A DNA stretch of 64,000 nucleotides from assembly GCF_900115225.1 (NCBI RefSeq), contig NZ_FOVR01000003.1, positions 61,812 through 125,811 of the forward strand, read 5' to 3'. This DNA is from Cohaesibacter marisflavi (lineage in GTDB: Bacteria; Pseudomonadota; Alphaproteobacteria; Rhizobiales; Cohaesibacteraceae). A program made the translations under genes and the position numbers. This document shows, piece by piece, positions 18,530 to 27,954 of the stretch; positions within the stretch are counted from its first letter, which is position 1, and every line of letters starts with the position of its first letter. The notes below the pieces were generated by a model, which was not told the origin of the DNA, ran no database searches, and was given only the letters and a program-made list of their open reading frames with translations.

Positions 18530-18631
18530 TTATTCTTTGGCATTCGAGTTGGCTGCTCGCGCCGCTGGTTTTCCTTTTAGGCCAATCAGTCCCAAAAGAC
18601 CGAAAAAACCGCCGGTTATAATTTCCTTCAT
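18530..18631 (-). CDS. 33-residue Gly/Leu-rich membrane peptide
   Basis: The frame encodes MKEIITGGFFGLLGLIGLKG followed by a basic, Ala/Asn-rich tail. The GGxxGLLGLIGLxG pattern with a following positive tail resembles very short glycine-zipper membrane peptides annotated in some alphaproteobacteria. The stop codon lies directly before the dxs GTG start, so it could be translated just ahead of dxs. No strong Shine-Dalgarno box is present, so confidence is limited. Confidence 0.4.
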   Translation of the reverse strand: MKEIITGGFFGLLGLIGLKGKPAARAANSNAKE

Positions 18632-18882
18632 TACGCAGTTTACCATATACGACCGGATCGTGGACAGGGATCTATCGAAAGGATGACAAAACAAGCGCTG
18701 ATGAGGTTTTGTAATGTGAAAGCAATAGCCACATGATGCGGCGTTATTTCCCAATGTCTATAGGGAAATATGCTTGAGAGCAAGAACATGGGACATCGCC
18801 AAATGGTCACATTTACAAGAGGTCGGGGCATAGCCTTTCCGGATTGTCCGAACCGGCCTTCCCGAGGCAGATGTCGAGCATT

Positions 18883-19515
18883 CTAGAAGAAGAAACTTCG
18901 CATTCTCTGCCAGAGGCTGCAAGACGGGCCATCCGCCATCCACTGTTCCTTGATGGCACCGATCATCCACATATCGGCCTCATCCAGAGCTCCACGATCT
19001 TGCAAGCAAAGCAAATGATCATGGGCGCTTTGCAGAAAACGATCCCTATTCTTGGGGTCCAGTTCGGAAGCACGCCATTTTGCGATTGCAAGATCTCGGT
19101 TATAGCAGGCATTTTGTGGATCTTTGGCCACCAACTTTTCACAAATTGCCAAGGCTTCACCATAGGCAACGAGCGCGCCAATCTCATCCCCCAGAGCACG
19201 CCTCAAATCACCAAGTTCGATTTGGCAGATGCTGATGTCGTGCTTTGTCTCTTCCTGATGTTTTGTCAGGGTGAGCAATCCTTCGAAATGTTTGAGAATC
19301 TCTTCACAATGGGTCAGCGTCGACCACTTGTCGCCGCGCCTTAGATGTCGCTTGCCGATGGTCCTGTGGATTTCAATCAGATCGCGCCTGCGTATCGGAC
19401 TGTTTGGATTCTCGGCAAAACGACCGCGAGCTTGTGCGAGAACCTGCTCAAGCTCAGTCTCCGTCTTATCGTCTCCTCGCGCATCACTCGCAGAAACGCG
19501 TGAATCCCCAGCCAT
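18883..19515 (-). CDS. TPR-like helical protein (210 aa)
   Basis: The protein is almost entirely helical and charged, with tetratricopeptide-like spacing in HRTIGKRHLRRGD, IELGDLRRALGDEIGALVAYGEALAICEKLVAKDPQN and RDLAIAKW. No signal peptide or membrane helix is seen, so it should be cytoplasmic and mediate protein contacts. An AAGGGGA box lies six bases before the ATG. It stands alone upstream of dxs and could be read through towards it. Partner unknown. Confidence 0.75.
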   Translation of the reverse strand: MAGDSRVSASDARGDDKTETELEQVLAQARGRFAENPNSPIRRRDLIEIHRTIGKRHLRRGDKWSTLTHCEEILKHFEGLLTLTKHQEETKHDISICQIELGDLRRALGDEIGALVAYGEALAICEKLVAKDPQNACYNRDLAIAKWRASELDPKNRDRFLQSAHDHLLCLQDRGALDEADMWMIGAIKEQWMADGPSCSLWQRMRSFFF

Positions 19516-19819
19516 GAAGTCCCCTTTAAATACCGTGTCTTGTAGACACCCCCCGGTCGCAGCCCGTCAATGAAACCGAAAGGATGCTCAGGATAGTAAA
19601 TATCAAAGAGTGTTACGCTTTTACTACATAAAGGTTGTATTTTCACACAACGCGCTCACCGACACAGGCTTATTAAAATGCGTGGAACCAGAATTTGTAT
19701 TAAAGCGAACAAATCCGATCCGGCGTTAAGTATTTGTGTAGGCACACTCGCGTCTGCATAAGAGAAAATACGGCTTGACGAAATGGAGCGCTGAGTGCAT
19801 TCTCAAAAAAGAACATTTC
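19516..19819. other. AT-rich divergent intergenic region
   Basis: This gap of 304 bases lies between the TPR gene and the glyoxalase-fold gene. Nothing gene-like is seen. It should contain the promoters of both. Confidence 0.5.
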
Positions 19820-20272
19820 ATGAACATATTTTTAGAGACCGGAATGACTAGCGAACCACCCGTCATCATGGCGCATGTATCCGTAGGGACGAATGATTTT
19901 CCAAGGGCGCGGGATTTCTACAAGGCGGTTTTGGAAACCGTTGGCGCAAAGGTCATCATGGAAGTTGATGTGCCCGGAGAAGTCAGCGCTATTGCCTTTG
20001 GCAAGATGTTTCCCGAATTCTGGGTCCAAACGCCCCATGACAAGCAGAAGGCCGGCGTGGGGAATGGCACCCATTTCGCTTTTCTAGCCACCAGCAAGGA
20101 AATGGTTCAGGCCTTCTGGGACAAAGCGCTGAAAATGGGAGCAACACCTGATGGCGCGCCAGGCCCAAGGCCTCATTATGGCGAGGCCTATTATGGCTGT
20201 TTCTTGCGTGACCTTGAGGGCAACAAGATCGAAGCCATGTATTGGGGTGCTCACGATCAGTTCGAAACCTGA
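19820..20272 (+). CDS. VOC-family (glyoxalase fold) protein
   Basis: The product is about 150 residues. The family start (MAHVSVGTNDFPRARDFYKAVLE) is preceded by a short extension; the end, FLRDLEGNKIEAMYWG, carries the usual C-terminal metal-ligand Glu. It is a single beta-alpha-beta-beta-beta pair protein, seen in dioxygenases, glyoxalases and resistance proteins. Substrate unknown. The start is uncertain: ATG at 19820 or 19844, neither with a strong Shine-Dalgarno box. Confidence 0.8.
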   Translation: MNIFLETGMTSEPPVIMAHVSVGTNDFPRARDFYKAVLETVGAKVIMEVDVPGEVSAIAFGKMFPEFWVQTPHDKQKAGVGNGTHFAFLATSKEMVQAFWDKALKMGATPDGAPGPRPHYGEAYYGCFLRDLEGNKIEAMYWGAHDQFET

Positions 20273-20569
20273 GCTCGCCTCGGCCGAGCAGTCTCCCGTG
20301 GTAGCGTCCTTTGCAAAGGGTGCACCGCAGACAACCTCTGTTGTCTGTTGCTGTCAATCACGGCTTGCTCTAGAAATGATGAGGTGCCCGTGATCTCCTT
20401 TGCGCGCACCCTACCAGGATTATTCCGCACCCTTTGGCTTTCAGTATCAGAGGCGGATCGATCCATCGTCTGCTTAAAGGCCATTCTGGCCCGTCTCTAC
20501 CGTCACCGCTTTTGTCTTCTGCCCTGTGCATCAAGAGCATAAGCATGTGTTTGTTGATTGAGGTCCGCC

Positions 20570-21202
20570 ATGTTTGATCACTTTCCCTTCCTCACCATCA
20601 TTCTGGCTCTTGCTGCCCTGACCATGGCTCCGGGGATGGACACGGTTCTCGTGCTGCGCAATGCGGCGCGTGGCGGATTTACCGATGGCTTTACCACCAG
20701 TTTCGGCATCTGCTCGGGGCTTTTCGTGCATGCGACCATTTCGGCGCTGGGACTCTCGGTGATCCTGCTCCAATCGGCCTATCTGTTTACTCTGCTCAAA
20801 TTTGCCGGTGCACTCTTTATTGTCTATCTGGCCTTCCAGTCCCTGCTGTCGGCTTGGCGCGGGCATGGGCTTGTGGTGGCGCACGAAGGCGCAAGGCGCG
20901 TTTCCCTCATCACCTCTTTTCGTGAGGGCATTCTCTCCAATGTGCTCAACCCGAAGCCTATCCTGTTTTACATGATGTTTCTGCCCCAGTTCATCGATCC
21001 CGCCCAGTCTGCCCTGTGGCAATCGCTTTTGGTGGCGGGCATCCATTTTCTGTTGGGGATGATGTGGCAAGGAGGGCTGGCGCTCATGGTGCACAAGGCA
21101 CGCCGGTTTCTGGCCCGTCCGGCCATTGCACGCACGCTTAACGGGGCCACGGGGCTGCTGCTTCTGGGTTTTGGCATCAAACTGGCGCTCACTCACCGCT
21201 AG
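20570..21202 (+). CDS. LysE/RhtB-family amino acid exporter
   Basis: The 210-residue protein has six hydrophobic segments and the LysE signature APGMDTVLVLRNAARGG near residue 20, with FREGILSNVLNPKPILFYMMFLPQF in the middle. Family members export amino acids or homoserine lactone-like compounds across the inner membrane. The ATG at 20570 has GAGG six bases upstream. No adjacent LysR or Lrp regulator is seen, so the substrate is open. Confidence 0.9.
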   Translation: MFDHFPFLTIILALAALTMAPGMDTVLVLRNAARGGFTDGFTTSFGICSGLFVHATISALGLSVILLQSAYLFTLLKFAGALFIVYLAFQSLLSAWRGHGLVVAHEGARRVSLITSFREGILSNVLNPKPILFYMMFLPQFIDPAQSALWQSLLVAGIHFLLGMMWQGGLALMVHKARRFLARPAIARTLNGATGLLLLGFGIKLALTHR

Positions 21203-21429
21203 CGCCAAGCGAATCTGCGCCAGTTTTTGCTCGCTCCCGCCCATTCTTTCGGGCACTTGCCAGCTCAATCGTGAGCTCAAAGCGGTGTCTGATACAGGCC
21301 TAAACCTCTCATCCTTAAGCCTCATGTGTAGTTTCGTCCGGTTGACTTCACCTCACAGCTGTGAAAACTGAAAGGCCCATCACGCTGAAACCATGCGCAG
21401 ATTCATCCAGTAGCCAAAGGGACCGTTTC

Positions 21430-22053
21430 ATGAAAAAGCTGATACGCACCATTTCTTGGGCCATGAGCCTCGTCATGGCCATCGTATTGGGGATTCTGGT
21501 CTTTTCTTGGTATAGTGAAGAAATGCGGGTCCAAAAAACGCAAGAAGGACAAACCGAGGTGCAAATCGGCGGCGACTTTTCGCTCACCGATCATACGGGG
21601 AAACCGGTCACCTATGCCGACTTTGCCGACAAACCACTGGCAATCTATTTTGGCTACACCTTCTGTCCGGATGTCTGCCCCACGACCCTGAGCGAAATGA
21701 CCCTCTGGGTGGAGGAATTGGGTGGAGACGCCCAAAAGATGAATTTCGTCTTTGTCACCGTTGATCCCGAGCGCGATACGCAGGAGGCCATGGGTGATTA
21801 TGTGGACGCGTTTTTTGATCAGCTCATTGGCCTCAGAGGGACGCGCGAGCAAACCGATGCTGTTATAAAGGCCTATAAGGTCTATGCCAAAAAGGTGGAT
21901 GACGGCAGTGGCGACGGCGACTATGTCATGGATCATACCGCCTCTGTGTTCCTGATGAAAAAGGGTGGCGCCTTTTCCGGAACCATTTCCTTTGGCGAAG
22001 CACATGACAGCGCGGTAGAAAAGCTGCGTAACCTGATTGCCAGCGCCGAATAG
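21430..22053 (+). CDS. SCO1/SenC-family copper chaperone
   Basis: The 207-residue protein has an N-terminal membrane anchor (about 8-28) and a periplasmic thioredoxin fold. The copper-binding Cys pair is C79-P-D-V-C83 in YTFCPDVCPTT, and the third ligand is the His of MDHTASVFL near residue 170. SCO proteins deliver copper to the CuA site of cytochrome c oxidase or act as thiol reductants. The AAAGGGA box eight bases upstream supports the ATG at 21430. No cytochrome oxidase genes are nearby. Confidence 0.92.
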   Translation: MKKLIRTISWAMSLVMAIVLGILVFSWYSEEMRVQKTQEGQTEVQIGGDFSLTDHTGKPVTYADFADKPLAIYFGYTFCPDVCPTTLSEMTLWVEELGGDAQKMNFVFVTVDPERDTQEAMGDYVDAFFDQLIGLRGTREQTDAVIKAYKVYAKKVDDGSGDGDYVMDHTASVFLMKKGGAFSGTISFGEAHDSAVEKLRNLIASAE

Positions 22054-22235
22054 GAATGCAGCCCCCGGTCCTTTGGGCAAACTCTCTTGATTTGACGGCG
22101 ACCAATCTCTATTGACTGGGGCGGCTCGGGGCTGCACGCCAGTTGCTTCCTGCGTTTGGCGGCAAATCAATGCTGGCGCTACCGAAGCTCCAGAGCTTTG
22201 CTCTTTTGCCCCGCCTAATAAGAGGATCCTCTATC

Positions 22236-22991
22236 ATGGAAAAGCTGCGGCTTGATCAGGCTCTTGTCGAACGGGGCCTTTGCGCCAGTCGGGCGCGGGC
22301 ACGCGACGCTATCAAGCGTGGCTTTACGCAAGTGGATGGCAAACCAGCCACGAAGGCCAGCCAGATGGTAGGCCCACAGGTAGCGCTCTCCATCAATGAT
22401 CCGGCGGCTGGCTATGTCTCCCGCGCCGCATTGAAGCTTATCGGCGGGCTTGATCATTTCGGCTTTGATCCGAAGGGACGTGTGGCCGTCGATATTGGAG
22501 CATCCACCGGCGGCTTTTGTCAGGTGCTACTGGAGCGCGGCGCCGCAGCGGTTTATGGCATTGACGTCGGGCATGATCAGATGCATCCGAGCCTGTTGGA
22601 CAATCCCAAGCTTCATTCGCTGGAAGGTGTCAATGCGCGCCATCTGGATCGCACGCACGTACCAGATCCTTTCAGCGCCCTCGTCAGTGATGTCTCCTTT
22701 ATCTCCTTGCGACTGGCGCTGCCTGCGGCTTTGGAAATGGCCGAGCCGGGAGCCTTCGCCGTGTTGCTGGTCAAGCCCCAGTTCGAGGTGGGAAAAAAGG
22801 GCATCGGCAAGGGAGGGCTTGTGAGAGATCCAGCCGAAGGCGAACGCACAGCACAGGATATTGCCCGTTGGCTGTCTGGAGACGAAGACCCCGCCTGTCA
22901 TGGTTGGCAGATACGCGAATTGATCCCCTCGCCCATTCTTGGCGGCGATGGCAACAAGGAATATCTACTCGGCGCGTTTAAAGACGGCTAA
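22236..22991 (+). CDS. tlyA: TlyA-family rRNA 2'-O-methyltransferase
   Basis: The 251-residue product begins with an S4 RNA-binding domain (RLDQALVERGLCASRARARDAI). An FtsJ-like Rossmann methyltransferase follows with the SAM site DIGASTGGFCQVLLERGA and later DVSFISLRLALP and LVKPQFEVGK. TlyA methylates ribose of cytidines in 16S and 23S rRNA and affects capreomycin sensitivity. The ATG at 22236 is chosen because S4 homology begins there; an AGAGG box upstream sits within a perfect palindrome, AGAGGATCCTCT (22221-22232). Confidence 0.92.
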   Translation: MEKLRLDQALVERGLCASRARARDAIKRGFTQVDGKPATKASQMVGPQVALSINDPAAGYVSRAALKLIGGLDHFGFDPKGRVAVDIGASTGGFCQVLLERGAAAVYGIDVGHDQMHPSLLDNPKLHSLEGVNARHLDRTHVPDPFSALVSDVSFISLRLALPAALEMAEPGAFAVLLVKPQFEVGKKGIGKGGLVRDPAEGERTAQDIARWLSGDEDPACHGWQIRELIPSPILGGDGNKEYLLGAFKDG

Positions 22992-23033
22992 ACGCCGGGG
23001 GCCAGCTTTAGCAAAAAATGAGAGAGCGGAAGG

Positions 23034-23987
23034 CTAGAGCCAGATGCTGACCAACAATCCGGCAAAGATGATCCAGCCGACTTGCGTGTTGGAACGGAAC
23101 AGCGCGAGGCACTGACCACCATTGTCAATATCCAGCTTCCAGATCTGCCAGCCCATATGCAGACCAGCAACCGCCAGTCCGACAAAGGCAGGCCAGGAAA
23201 CGCCGGATACGGCAAAGCAGGCCGCCATGCAGACAACCATCACAGCATAGAAAAGCGAAAGCCAGGCGCGGGTATTTTCAGCAAAGAGCAGCGCGGTGGA
23301 TTTCACGCCAATCATGACATCGTCTTCTTTATCCTGATGGGCATAGATGGTGTCATAGCCGATGGTCCAGACAATGGCGCCCAGATACATCAATACCGGC
23401 GCCAGCGCCAACTGGCCCGTGATGGATGTCCAGCCAACCAGCGCTCCCCATGAAAAGGCCAGCCCGAGCACGAGCTGCGGCCAATGGGTGATGCGCTTCA
23501 TGAAAGGATAGATGGCCACGACGCTCAGCGACGCAAATCCAAGCCAGATGGTGTAGCTGTTAAATTGCAGAAGAACGAACAGGCCAATCAGCAACTGGGC
23601 TGCGAGCCACACCCCGGCAAAGCGGCGGGAAACCTGATGGCTGGGCAAAGGGCGTGAGCGTGTACGCTCCACCTTCTCGTCAATATCCTGATCGACAATA
23701 TCGTTATAGGTGCAGCCGGCGCCGCGCATGGCAACAGCGCCCAGCCAGAACGCAAATCCATACCAGAGGATATGCTCGATCGGCGGCAATGTGCCAGATT
23801 GTGCCGTGGAAACGGCAAGCGTCAGCGACCACAGACAGGGCCAAAGCAACAGCCACCAGCCGATGGGACGTTCAAGACGGGACAGACGCGCATAGGGACG
23901 AAACCACGCGGGCAACAAAGTGTCTGCCCAGTGGCCACGCACTGCATCTGCAACGCGTCCCTCACCCAGTGTCGCCTGATCCTTCAT
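23034..23987 (-). CDS. ubiA: 4-hydroxybenzoate polyprenyltransferase, UbiA
   Basis: The 317-residue integral membrane prenyltransferase carries both Asp-rich motifs: NDIVDQDIDEKVERTRSRPL (first) and DTIYAHQDKEDD (second), which bind Mg-polyprenyl diphosphate. About eight to nine membrane helices are present. It attaches the polyprenyl tail to 4-hydroxybenzoate in ubiquinone synthesis. An AAGGA box lies eight bases before the ATG. It is convergent with tlyA (43-base gap, no clear terminator). The first 30 residues are a polar extension typical of Rhizobiales versions. Confidence 0.94.
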   Translation of the reverse strand: MKDQATLGEGRVADAVRGHWADTLLPAWFRPYARLSRLERPIGWWLLLWPCLWSLTLAVSTAQSGTLPPIEHILWYGFAFWLGAVAMRGAGCTYNDIVDQDIDEKVERTRSRPLPSHQVSRRFAGVWLAAQLLIGLFVLLQFNSYTIWLGFASLSVVAIYPFMKRITHWPQLVLGLAFSWGALVGWTSITGQLALAPVLMYLGAIVWTIGYDTIYAHQDKEDDVMIGVKSTALLFAENTRAWLSLFYAVMVVCMAACFAVSGVSWPAFVGLAVAGLHMGWQIWKLDIDNGGQCLALFRSNTQVGWIIFAGLLVSIWL

Positions 23988-24479
23988 AAATATGTCCTTG
24001 GTCGTTGATTGTGAGCCGAAAAGGAGAACCCTTATTCACGTAAGAGCATTGCCCCATGCTCCTGTCTGCGTCAACCACTCAAATTGTATTGTGGTGTTCT
24101 GGCACAGCATCATTTTGTATTATATAAACTAAATGGGCGCAGCCTTTGTGCTTAGCTTACGTCTTTACGGTCATTTTGTTAGGTTGGATCGCCCGATAAT
24201 TGCCTTTTCTTGCGTTGTCCTCCCTACATACCGTTGCGTTCCTTTTTCGAGCTTTTTTATTGCGCTTCAAATTGATTAGAAGCGCCCAGAAACGGACAAA
24301 TCAACCGTCCCTGATGCCTTTTCAGCATTTGTGCATGGCTTTTAGGGCAACAATTGGCCCTGAGGCTGCTTGTGGGCTTGATTTTGTGGCGGCTGAAGGG
24401 TAGCAGACGATCACCTGTCTCATTCTTTGTTTTTCGAGCCGCACAAGCGGTTCCCTGTCTCTATCAAAAGGTGGCCCTG
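23988..24479. other. Divergent region between ubiA and purD
   Basis: These 492 bases contain no gene I can support. AT-rich sequence near 24110-24130 (TATTATATAAAC) is promoter-like, but no clean -35/-10 pair could be assigned. No purine riboswitch aptamer was recognised upstream of purD. Confidence 0.45.
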
Positions 24480-25778
24480 ATGACTGATCGCCTCAACGTT
24501 CTTCTCATCGGCTCTGGCGGACGCGAACATGCCCTTGCCTATGGCCTTAAGAAATCCCCCCGTCTTGGCGCACTGTATGTGGCTCCGGGCAATGCAGGCC
24601 TGCTGGCGCTAGCAGAAAAAGCCGACATTCAAGAGAGCGACCATGATGCGGTTATCGCCTTTTGCAAGGCCAACGCTATCGACTTCGTGATTGTCGGCCC
24701 GGAAGCGCCGCTGGTTGACGGTCTTGTCGACAGCCTCAGCGCGGCAGGCATCCTGACATTCGGTCCTTCCAAGGAAGCTTCCCAGCTGGAAGGCTCCAAA
24801 GGCTACACCAAGGATCTGTGCGCCGAGTTTGACATCCCGACCGCGGCCTATGCGCGCTTTGTTGATTGCGCCGCTGCCCTTGCCTATCTCAAAGACCATC
24901 CAGCCCCGATCGTCATCAAGGCAGACGGGCTCGCCGCAGGCAAAGGCGTCACCGTCGCGATGAGCGATGCCGAAGCCGAAGCGGCTGTCAAGGAATGCTT
25001 CGACGGAGCGTTCGGCGAAGCCGGTGCTGAAGTGGTCATCGAAGCTTTCTTGCAGGGCGAGGAAGCCAGCCTGTTTGCCCTTTGCGATGGCAAGACCGCG
25101 CTGCATCTGGCCTCTGCACAAGATCATAAACCCGTTGGCGAAGGCGACACCGGCCCGAATACAGGCGGCATGGGTGCTTATAGCCCGGCTCCCGTGATGA
25201 CCGATGCCTTGACCGAAGAGGTCATGGAAAAGATCGTCCGCCCGACCATCAATGGCATGGCCAGCCGCGGCGCGCCCTTCACAGGCATTCTTTTTGTTGG
25301 TCTGATGATCACTGACAAGGGCCCTGAGCTGATCGAATATAACGTGCGCTTTGGCGACCCGGAATGTCAGACCCTGATGATGCGCCTTGAAAGCGACCTG
25401 CTTGAATTGCTGCTTGCCGCAGCCAAGGGCGAGCTGGAAGGCGTTTCGGCTGATTGGTCAGATGATGTGGTGATGAATGTGGTGCTGGCCTCCAAGGGGT
25501 ACCCCGGCTCCTATGAGAAAGGCACTGAAATAGCGGATCTCTCAGCAGCCGAAGCGCTGGAGGGCGTCACCATTTTCCACGCTGGCACGGCAGAAAAAGA
25601 CGGCAAGTTGGTGGCCACCGGTGGCCGTGTGCTCAATGTCTGCGCGCGTGGTCGTTCGGTCACAGAAGCTCAACGTCTTGCCTATCAGGCCGTGGATGCG
25701 GTGCGTTGGGACAATGGCTTCTGCCGCCGCGATATCGGCTGGCGGGCCGTTGCGCGCGAGAAGGATACCGCTCAATAA
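24480..25778 (+). CDS. purD: Phosphoribosylamine-glycine ligase, PurD
   Basis: The 432-residue ATP-grasp enzyme catalyses the second step of purine synthesis, joining phosphoribosylamine and glycine. The N-terminus has [16 protein letters not shown], then [16 protein letters not shown] sequence ([11 protein letters not shown]). The ATP-grasp core includes [12 protein letters not shown] and the metal-ligand region [11 protein letters not shown]. The ATG at 24480 has AAAGGTGG just upstream; the longer frame from 24354 adds a non-homologous leader. A terminator follows at 25830. Confidence 0.95.
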   Translation: MTDRLNVLLIGSGGREHALAYGLKKSPRLGALYVAPGNAGLLALAEKADIQESDHDAVIAFCKANAIDFVIVGPEAPLVDGLVDSLSAAGILTFGPSKEASQLEGSKGYTKDLCAEFDIPTAAYARFVDCAAALAYLKDHPAPIVIKADGLAAGKGVTVAMSDAEAEAAVKECFDGAFGEAGAEVVIEAFLQGEEASLFALCDGKTALHLASAQDHKPVGEGDTGPNTGGMGAYSPAPVMTDALTEEVMEKIVRPTINGMASRGAPFTGILFVGLMITDKGPELIEYNVRFGDPECQTLMMRLESDLLELLLAAAKGELEGVSADWSDDVVMNVVLASKGYPGSYEKGTEIADLSAAEALEGVTIFHAGTAEKDGKLVATGGRVLNVCARGRSVTEAQRLAYQAVDAVRWDNGFCRRDIGWRAVAREKDTAQ

Positions 25779-25829
25779 AAGAACCGGATAGAGGGCCATC
25801 GCCCCGATCTATCCGGCATGCACAAACAA

Positions 25830-25862
25830 AAAGCCCGCAGTGAGACACTCACGGCGGGTTTT
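25830..25862 (+). terminator. Intrinsic terminator of purD
   Basis: The stem AAGCCCGC / GCGGGTTT (one G-U) is extended by TGAG / CTCA around a 3-base loop, and T residues follow. It lies about 50 bases after the purD stop. Confidence 0.8.
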
Positions 25863-26024
25863 GCTATTGCGCAAGACGCGGGGTGGTATATTCGCCCGGC
25901 AATAGAAAAGGCCCTACGACAAAGCCGGACGAATCCGGTAGGCTCTGATTGAACTATGCGCTTTGAAGCCCGGCCAGTTGGCCTAGGCCATAAAGCACGG
26001 CAGCACTGAAGGACCAAACATACA

Positions 26025-27263
26025 GTGACAGACCCTGTTGAAATCACGATTGACGAGCTTGGCGCAAAGGGCGACGGGATCGCCTACTATGGCGGAGGCA
26101 GTTTATATGTTCCCTTCGCTCTGGAAGGGGAGCGCGTGCGCGTCACCCCCATGGGAGAGCGCGGCGAACTCGAAGGCATCGTCACGCCGTCCCCAAGCAG
26201 GGTCGAGCCGATCTGTCCGCTGTTCCAAACCTGTGGCGGCTGCACCATGCAGCATATGGCGCCAGAGGCTTATGGCGCATGGAAGCAGGATCTTGTGAGG
26301 GATGCTCTCGCCTCTCGCGGCTTTGAAGATCTTGCGATCAATCCGCTGGTTGCCACCAAGCCGGGCGAGCGCCGCAGAGCCGTTTTGACCGCGCGCCTCA
26401 TCGGTCGCCGTCTGCTGTTTGGTTATCATGAAGCCCGCTCGACACGGGTGGTCGATGTGGACCATTGCCCGCTGCTTGTGCCTGCTCTCAATGCGCTGTT
26501 GCCAAAGCTGGCTGACTATCTGCCCCTGTTCATGACCAAGAAGAAAGAGGCCCGCATCACCCTACTGGCAACCCATTCGGGCGTTGATCTCAGTTTGGAT
26601 GACGTCAAGGACATGCGGGGTGGCCAAGACTATCTCAAAGCCGTTGAAATGGCCGAAGATCTGGATCTTGCGCGCCTTTCAGCCAATGGCGAGACGCTGC
26701 TCGAGCGCCGCCCGCCGCTATTGCGCATGGGCGCAGCACAGGTCAGCCCGCCTGCCGGGGCCTTTGTACAGGCGGAGGAAAGCGCCGAACGCGCCATGGC
26801 CAAGATGATTCTGGAAAGCGTGGGCGACGCCAAGCGTGTGATCGATCTTTTCTGTGGCTCGGGCACCTTCGCCCTCAGACTGGCCAAAAAAGCACAGGTC
26901 TGGGCACTGGAAGGCGAGGATGCGGCGCTCAAATCTCTTGAACGTGCATGGCGCTTTGGCGACAAGCTCAAGGGCATCAAGATGGAACGCCGCGATCTGT
27001 TCCGTCGCCCGTTGCTGGCCGCAGAAATGAAGAAATTCGACGCCCTCGTGTTTGATCCGCCGCGCGCTGGAGCCAAGGCTCAATGCGAGGAGATCGCCAA
27101 ATCCCAGTTACCGGTCGTTGTTGCCGTATCCTGCAATCCGGGCACGCTGGCCCGCGACCTGCGCATTCTGGTGGATGGCGGCTACACAATTGCTTCGGTC
27201 ACACCGGTGGATCAGTTTTTATATTCGCCGCATGTGGAATGCGTCGTTACACTCACCCGCTAG
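26025..27263 (+). CDS. RlmD/RumA-type 23S rRNA (uracil-5-)-methyltransferase
   Basis: The 412-residue protein has an N-terminal TRAM-like RNA-binding domain and an iron-sulfur cluster loop (CPLFQTCGGC, with a fourth Cys in DHCPLL). The C-terminal methyltransferase has the SAM motif DLFCGSGTFALRLA, DPPRAGA and the catalytic Cys in VAVSCNPGTLARDL. It transfers methyl to C5 of uridine in rRNA. The start is a GTG with AAGGA about 12 bases upstream. In many Rhizobiales this gene adjoins tlyA; here ubiA and purD lie between. Confidence 0.9.
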   Translation: MTDPVEITIDELGAKGDGIAYYGGGSLYVPFALEGERVRVTPMGERGELEGIVTPSPSRVEPICPLFQTCGGCTMQHMAPEAYGAWKQDLVRDALASRGFEDLAINPLVATKPGERRRAVLTARLIGRRLLFGYHEARSTRVVDVDHCPLLVPALNALLPKLADYLPLFMTKKKEARITLLATHSGVDLSLDDVKDMRGGQDYLKAVEMAEDLDLARLSANGETLLERRPPLLRMGAAQVSPPAGAFVQAEESAERAMAKMILESVGDAKRVIDLFCGSGTFALRLAKKAQVWALEGEDAALKSLERAWRFGDKLKGIKMERRDLFRRPLLAAEMKKFDALVFDPPRAGAKAQCEEIAKSQLPVVVAVSCNPGTLARDLRILVDGGYTIASVTPVDQFLYSPHVECVVTLTR

Positions 27264-27274
27264 CAATTGCAGAA

Positions 27275-27300
27275 AGGGCTGCCTCGGGCAGCTCTCTTTT
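27275..27300 (+). terminator. Intrinsic terminator of the RlmD-like gene
   Basis: A 9-bp stem (AGGGCTGCC / GGCAGCTCT, one G-U) with a TCG loop is followed by CTTTT. It starts 12 bases after the stop codon. Confidence 0.75.
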
Positions 27301-27479
27301 GCGCGCTCCGGGCGCGCCTTTCTATAATGAAAGGAGCGTGACGACAAGTTTCTTTGCTTCTGTATAATTTCGGCTTTTGGTAACAATCGACTTGATCTTG
27401 CCATTATGCTGACTAGATATTGCATGACTTAGATCGTTATGGGTGTAAACCCCGATTGCCTTTGAGAGGTCGCCACCAG

Positions 27480-27785
27480 ATGGTCCATATAAAGCGATGG
27501 GTGATTATCACCTTCGCTATCTTGCTGTTTCTTGTGGGGCTGGGGTCTGTCTGGACGCCCATTCCCATCGGGGCAATTCTTATGACCTTCGCAACCTTCC
27601 TGCTGATCGCCTACAGCCGGAGAGGACGCGCCCTTGTACGTGGTGCCCGCCGACGCTTTGCCCTGATTGATCGCCAGATGCGCTGGTTCGAGGGCAAGAG
27701 CAAGGCCAAGATGGTGCGTGTTCTGAAAACCACTCAGCCGCTGGAATCCCGCCTGCGCTATGGCATTAAAAAGCTCGATCTTTAG
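27480..27785 (+). CDS. Small two-helix membrane protein, paralogue 1
   Basis: The product has 101 residues: two membrane helices (about 5-45) joined at WTPIPIGAIL, then a basic amphipathic tail with RMRW-like aromatic and basic residues, ending near RVLKTTQPLESR. The same plan and the RVLKTT(Q/R)PL motif recur in the next gene (27955), so they are tandem paralogues. It resembles the PGPGW-type putative transmembrane proteins, but I cannot confirm the family. GAGAGG lies ten bases before the ATG. Confidence 0.75.
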   Translation: MVHIKRWVIITFAILLFLVGLGSVWTPIPIGAILMTFATFLLIAYSRRGRALVRGARRRFALIDRQMRWFEGKSKAKMVRVLKTTQPLESRLRYGIKKLDL

Positions 27786-27954
27786 CGCCCATGACGGCCC
27801 TGTTTGTCTTCACGCTGTCATACATGCAGCCTAATGGAAGAAAATGGAGAGCCATAACAGGCTTCTATCTCTTTATTCTCTATTCTTGTTCAGTCGGATT
27901 GATGGACTTGGCTTGCAATTCAGGCACGCTGCCGTCTGGTAGGAGTGAAAGACG

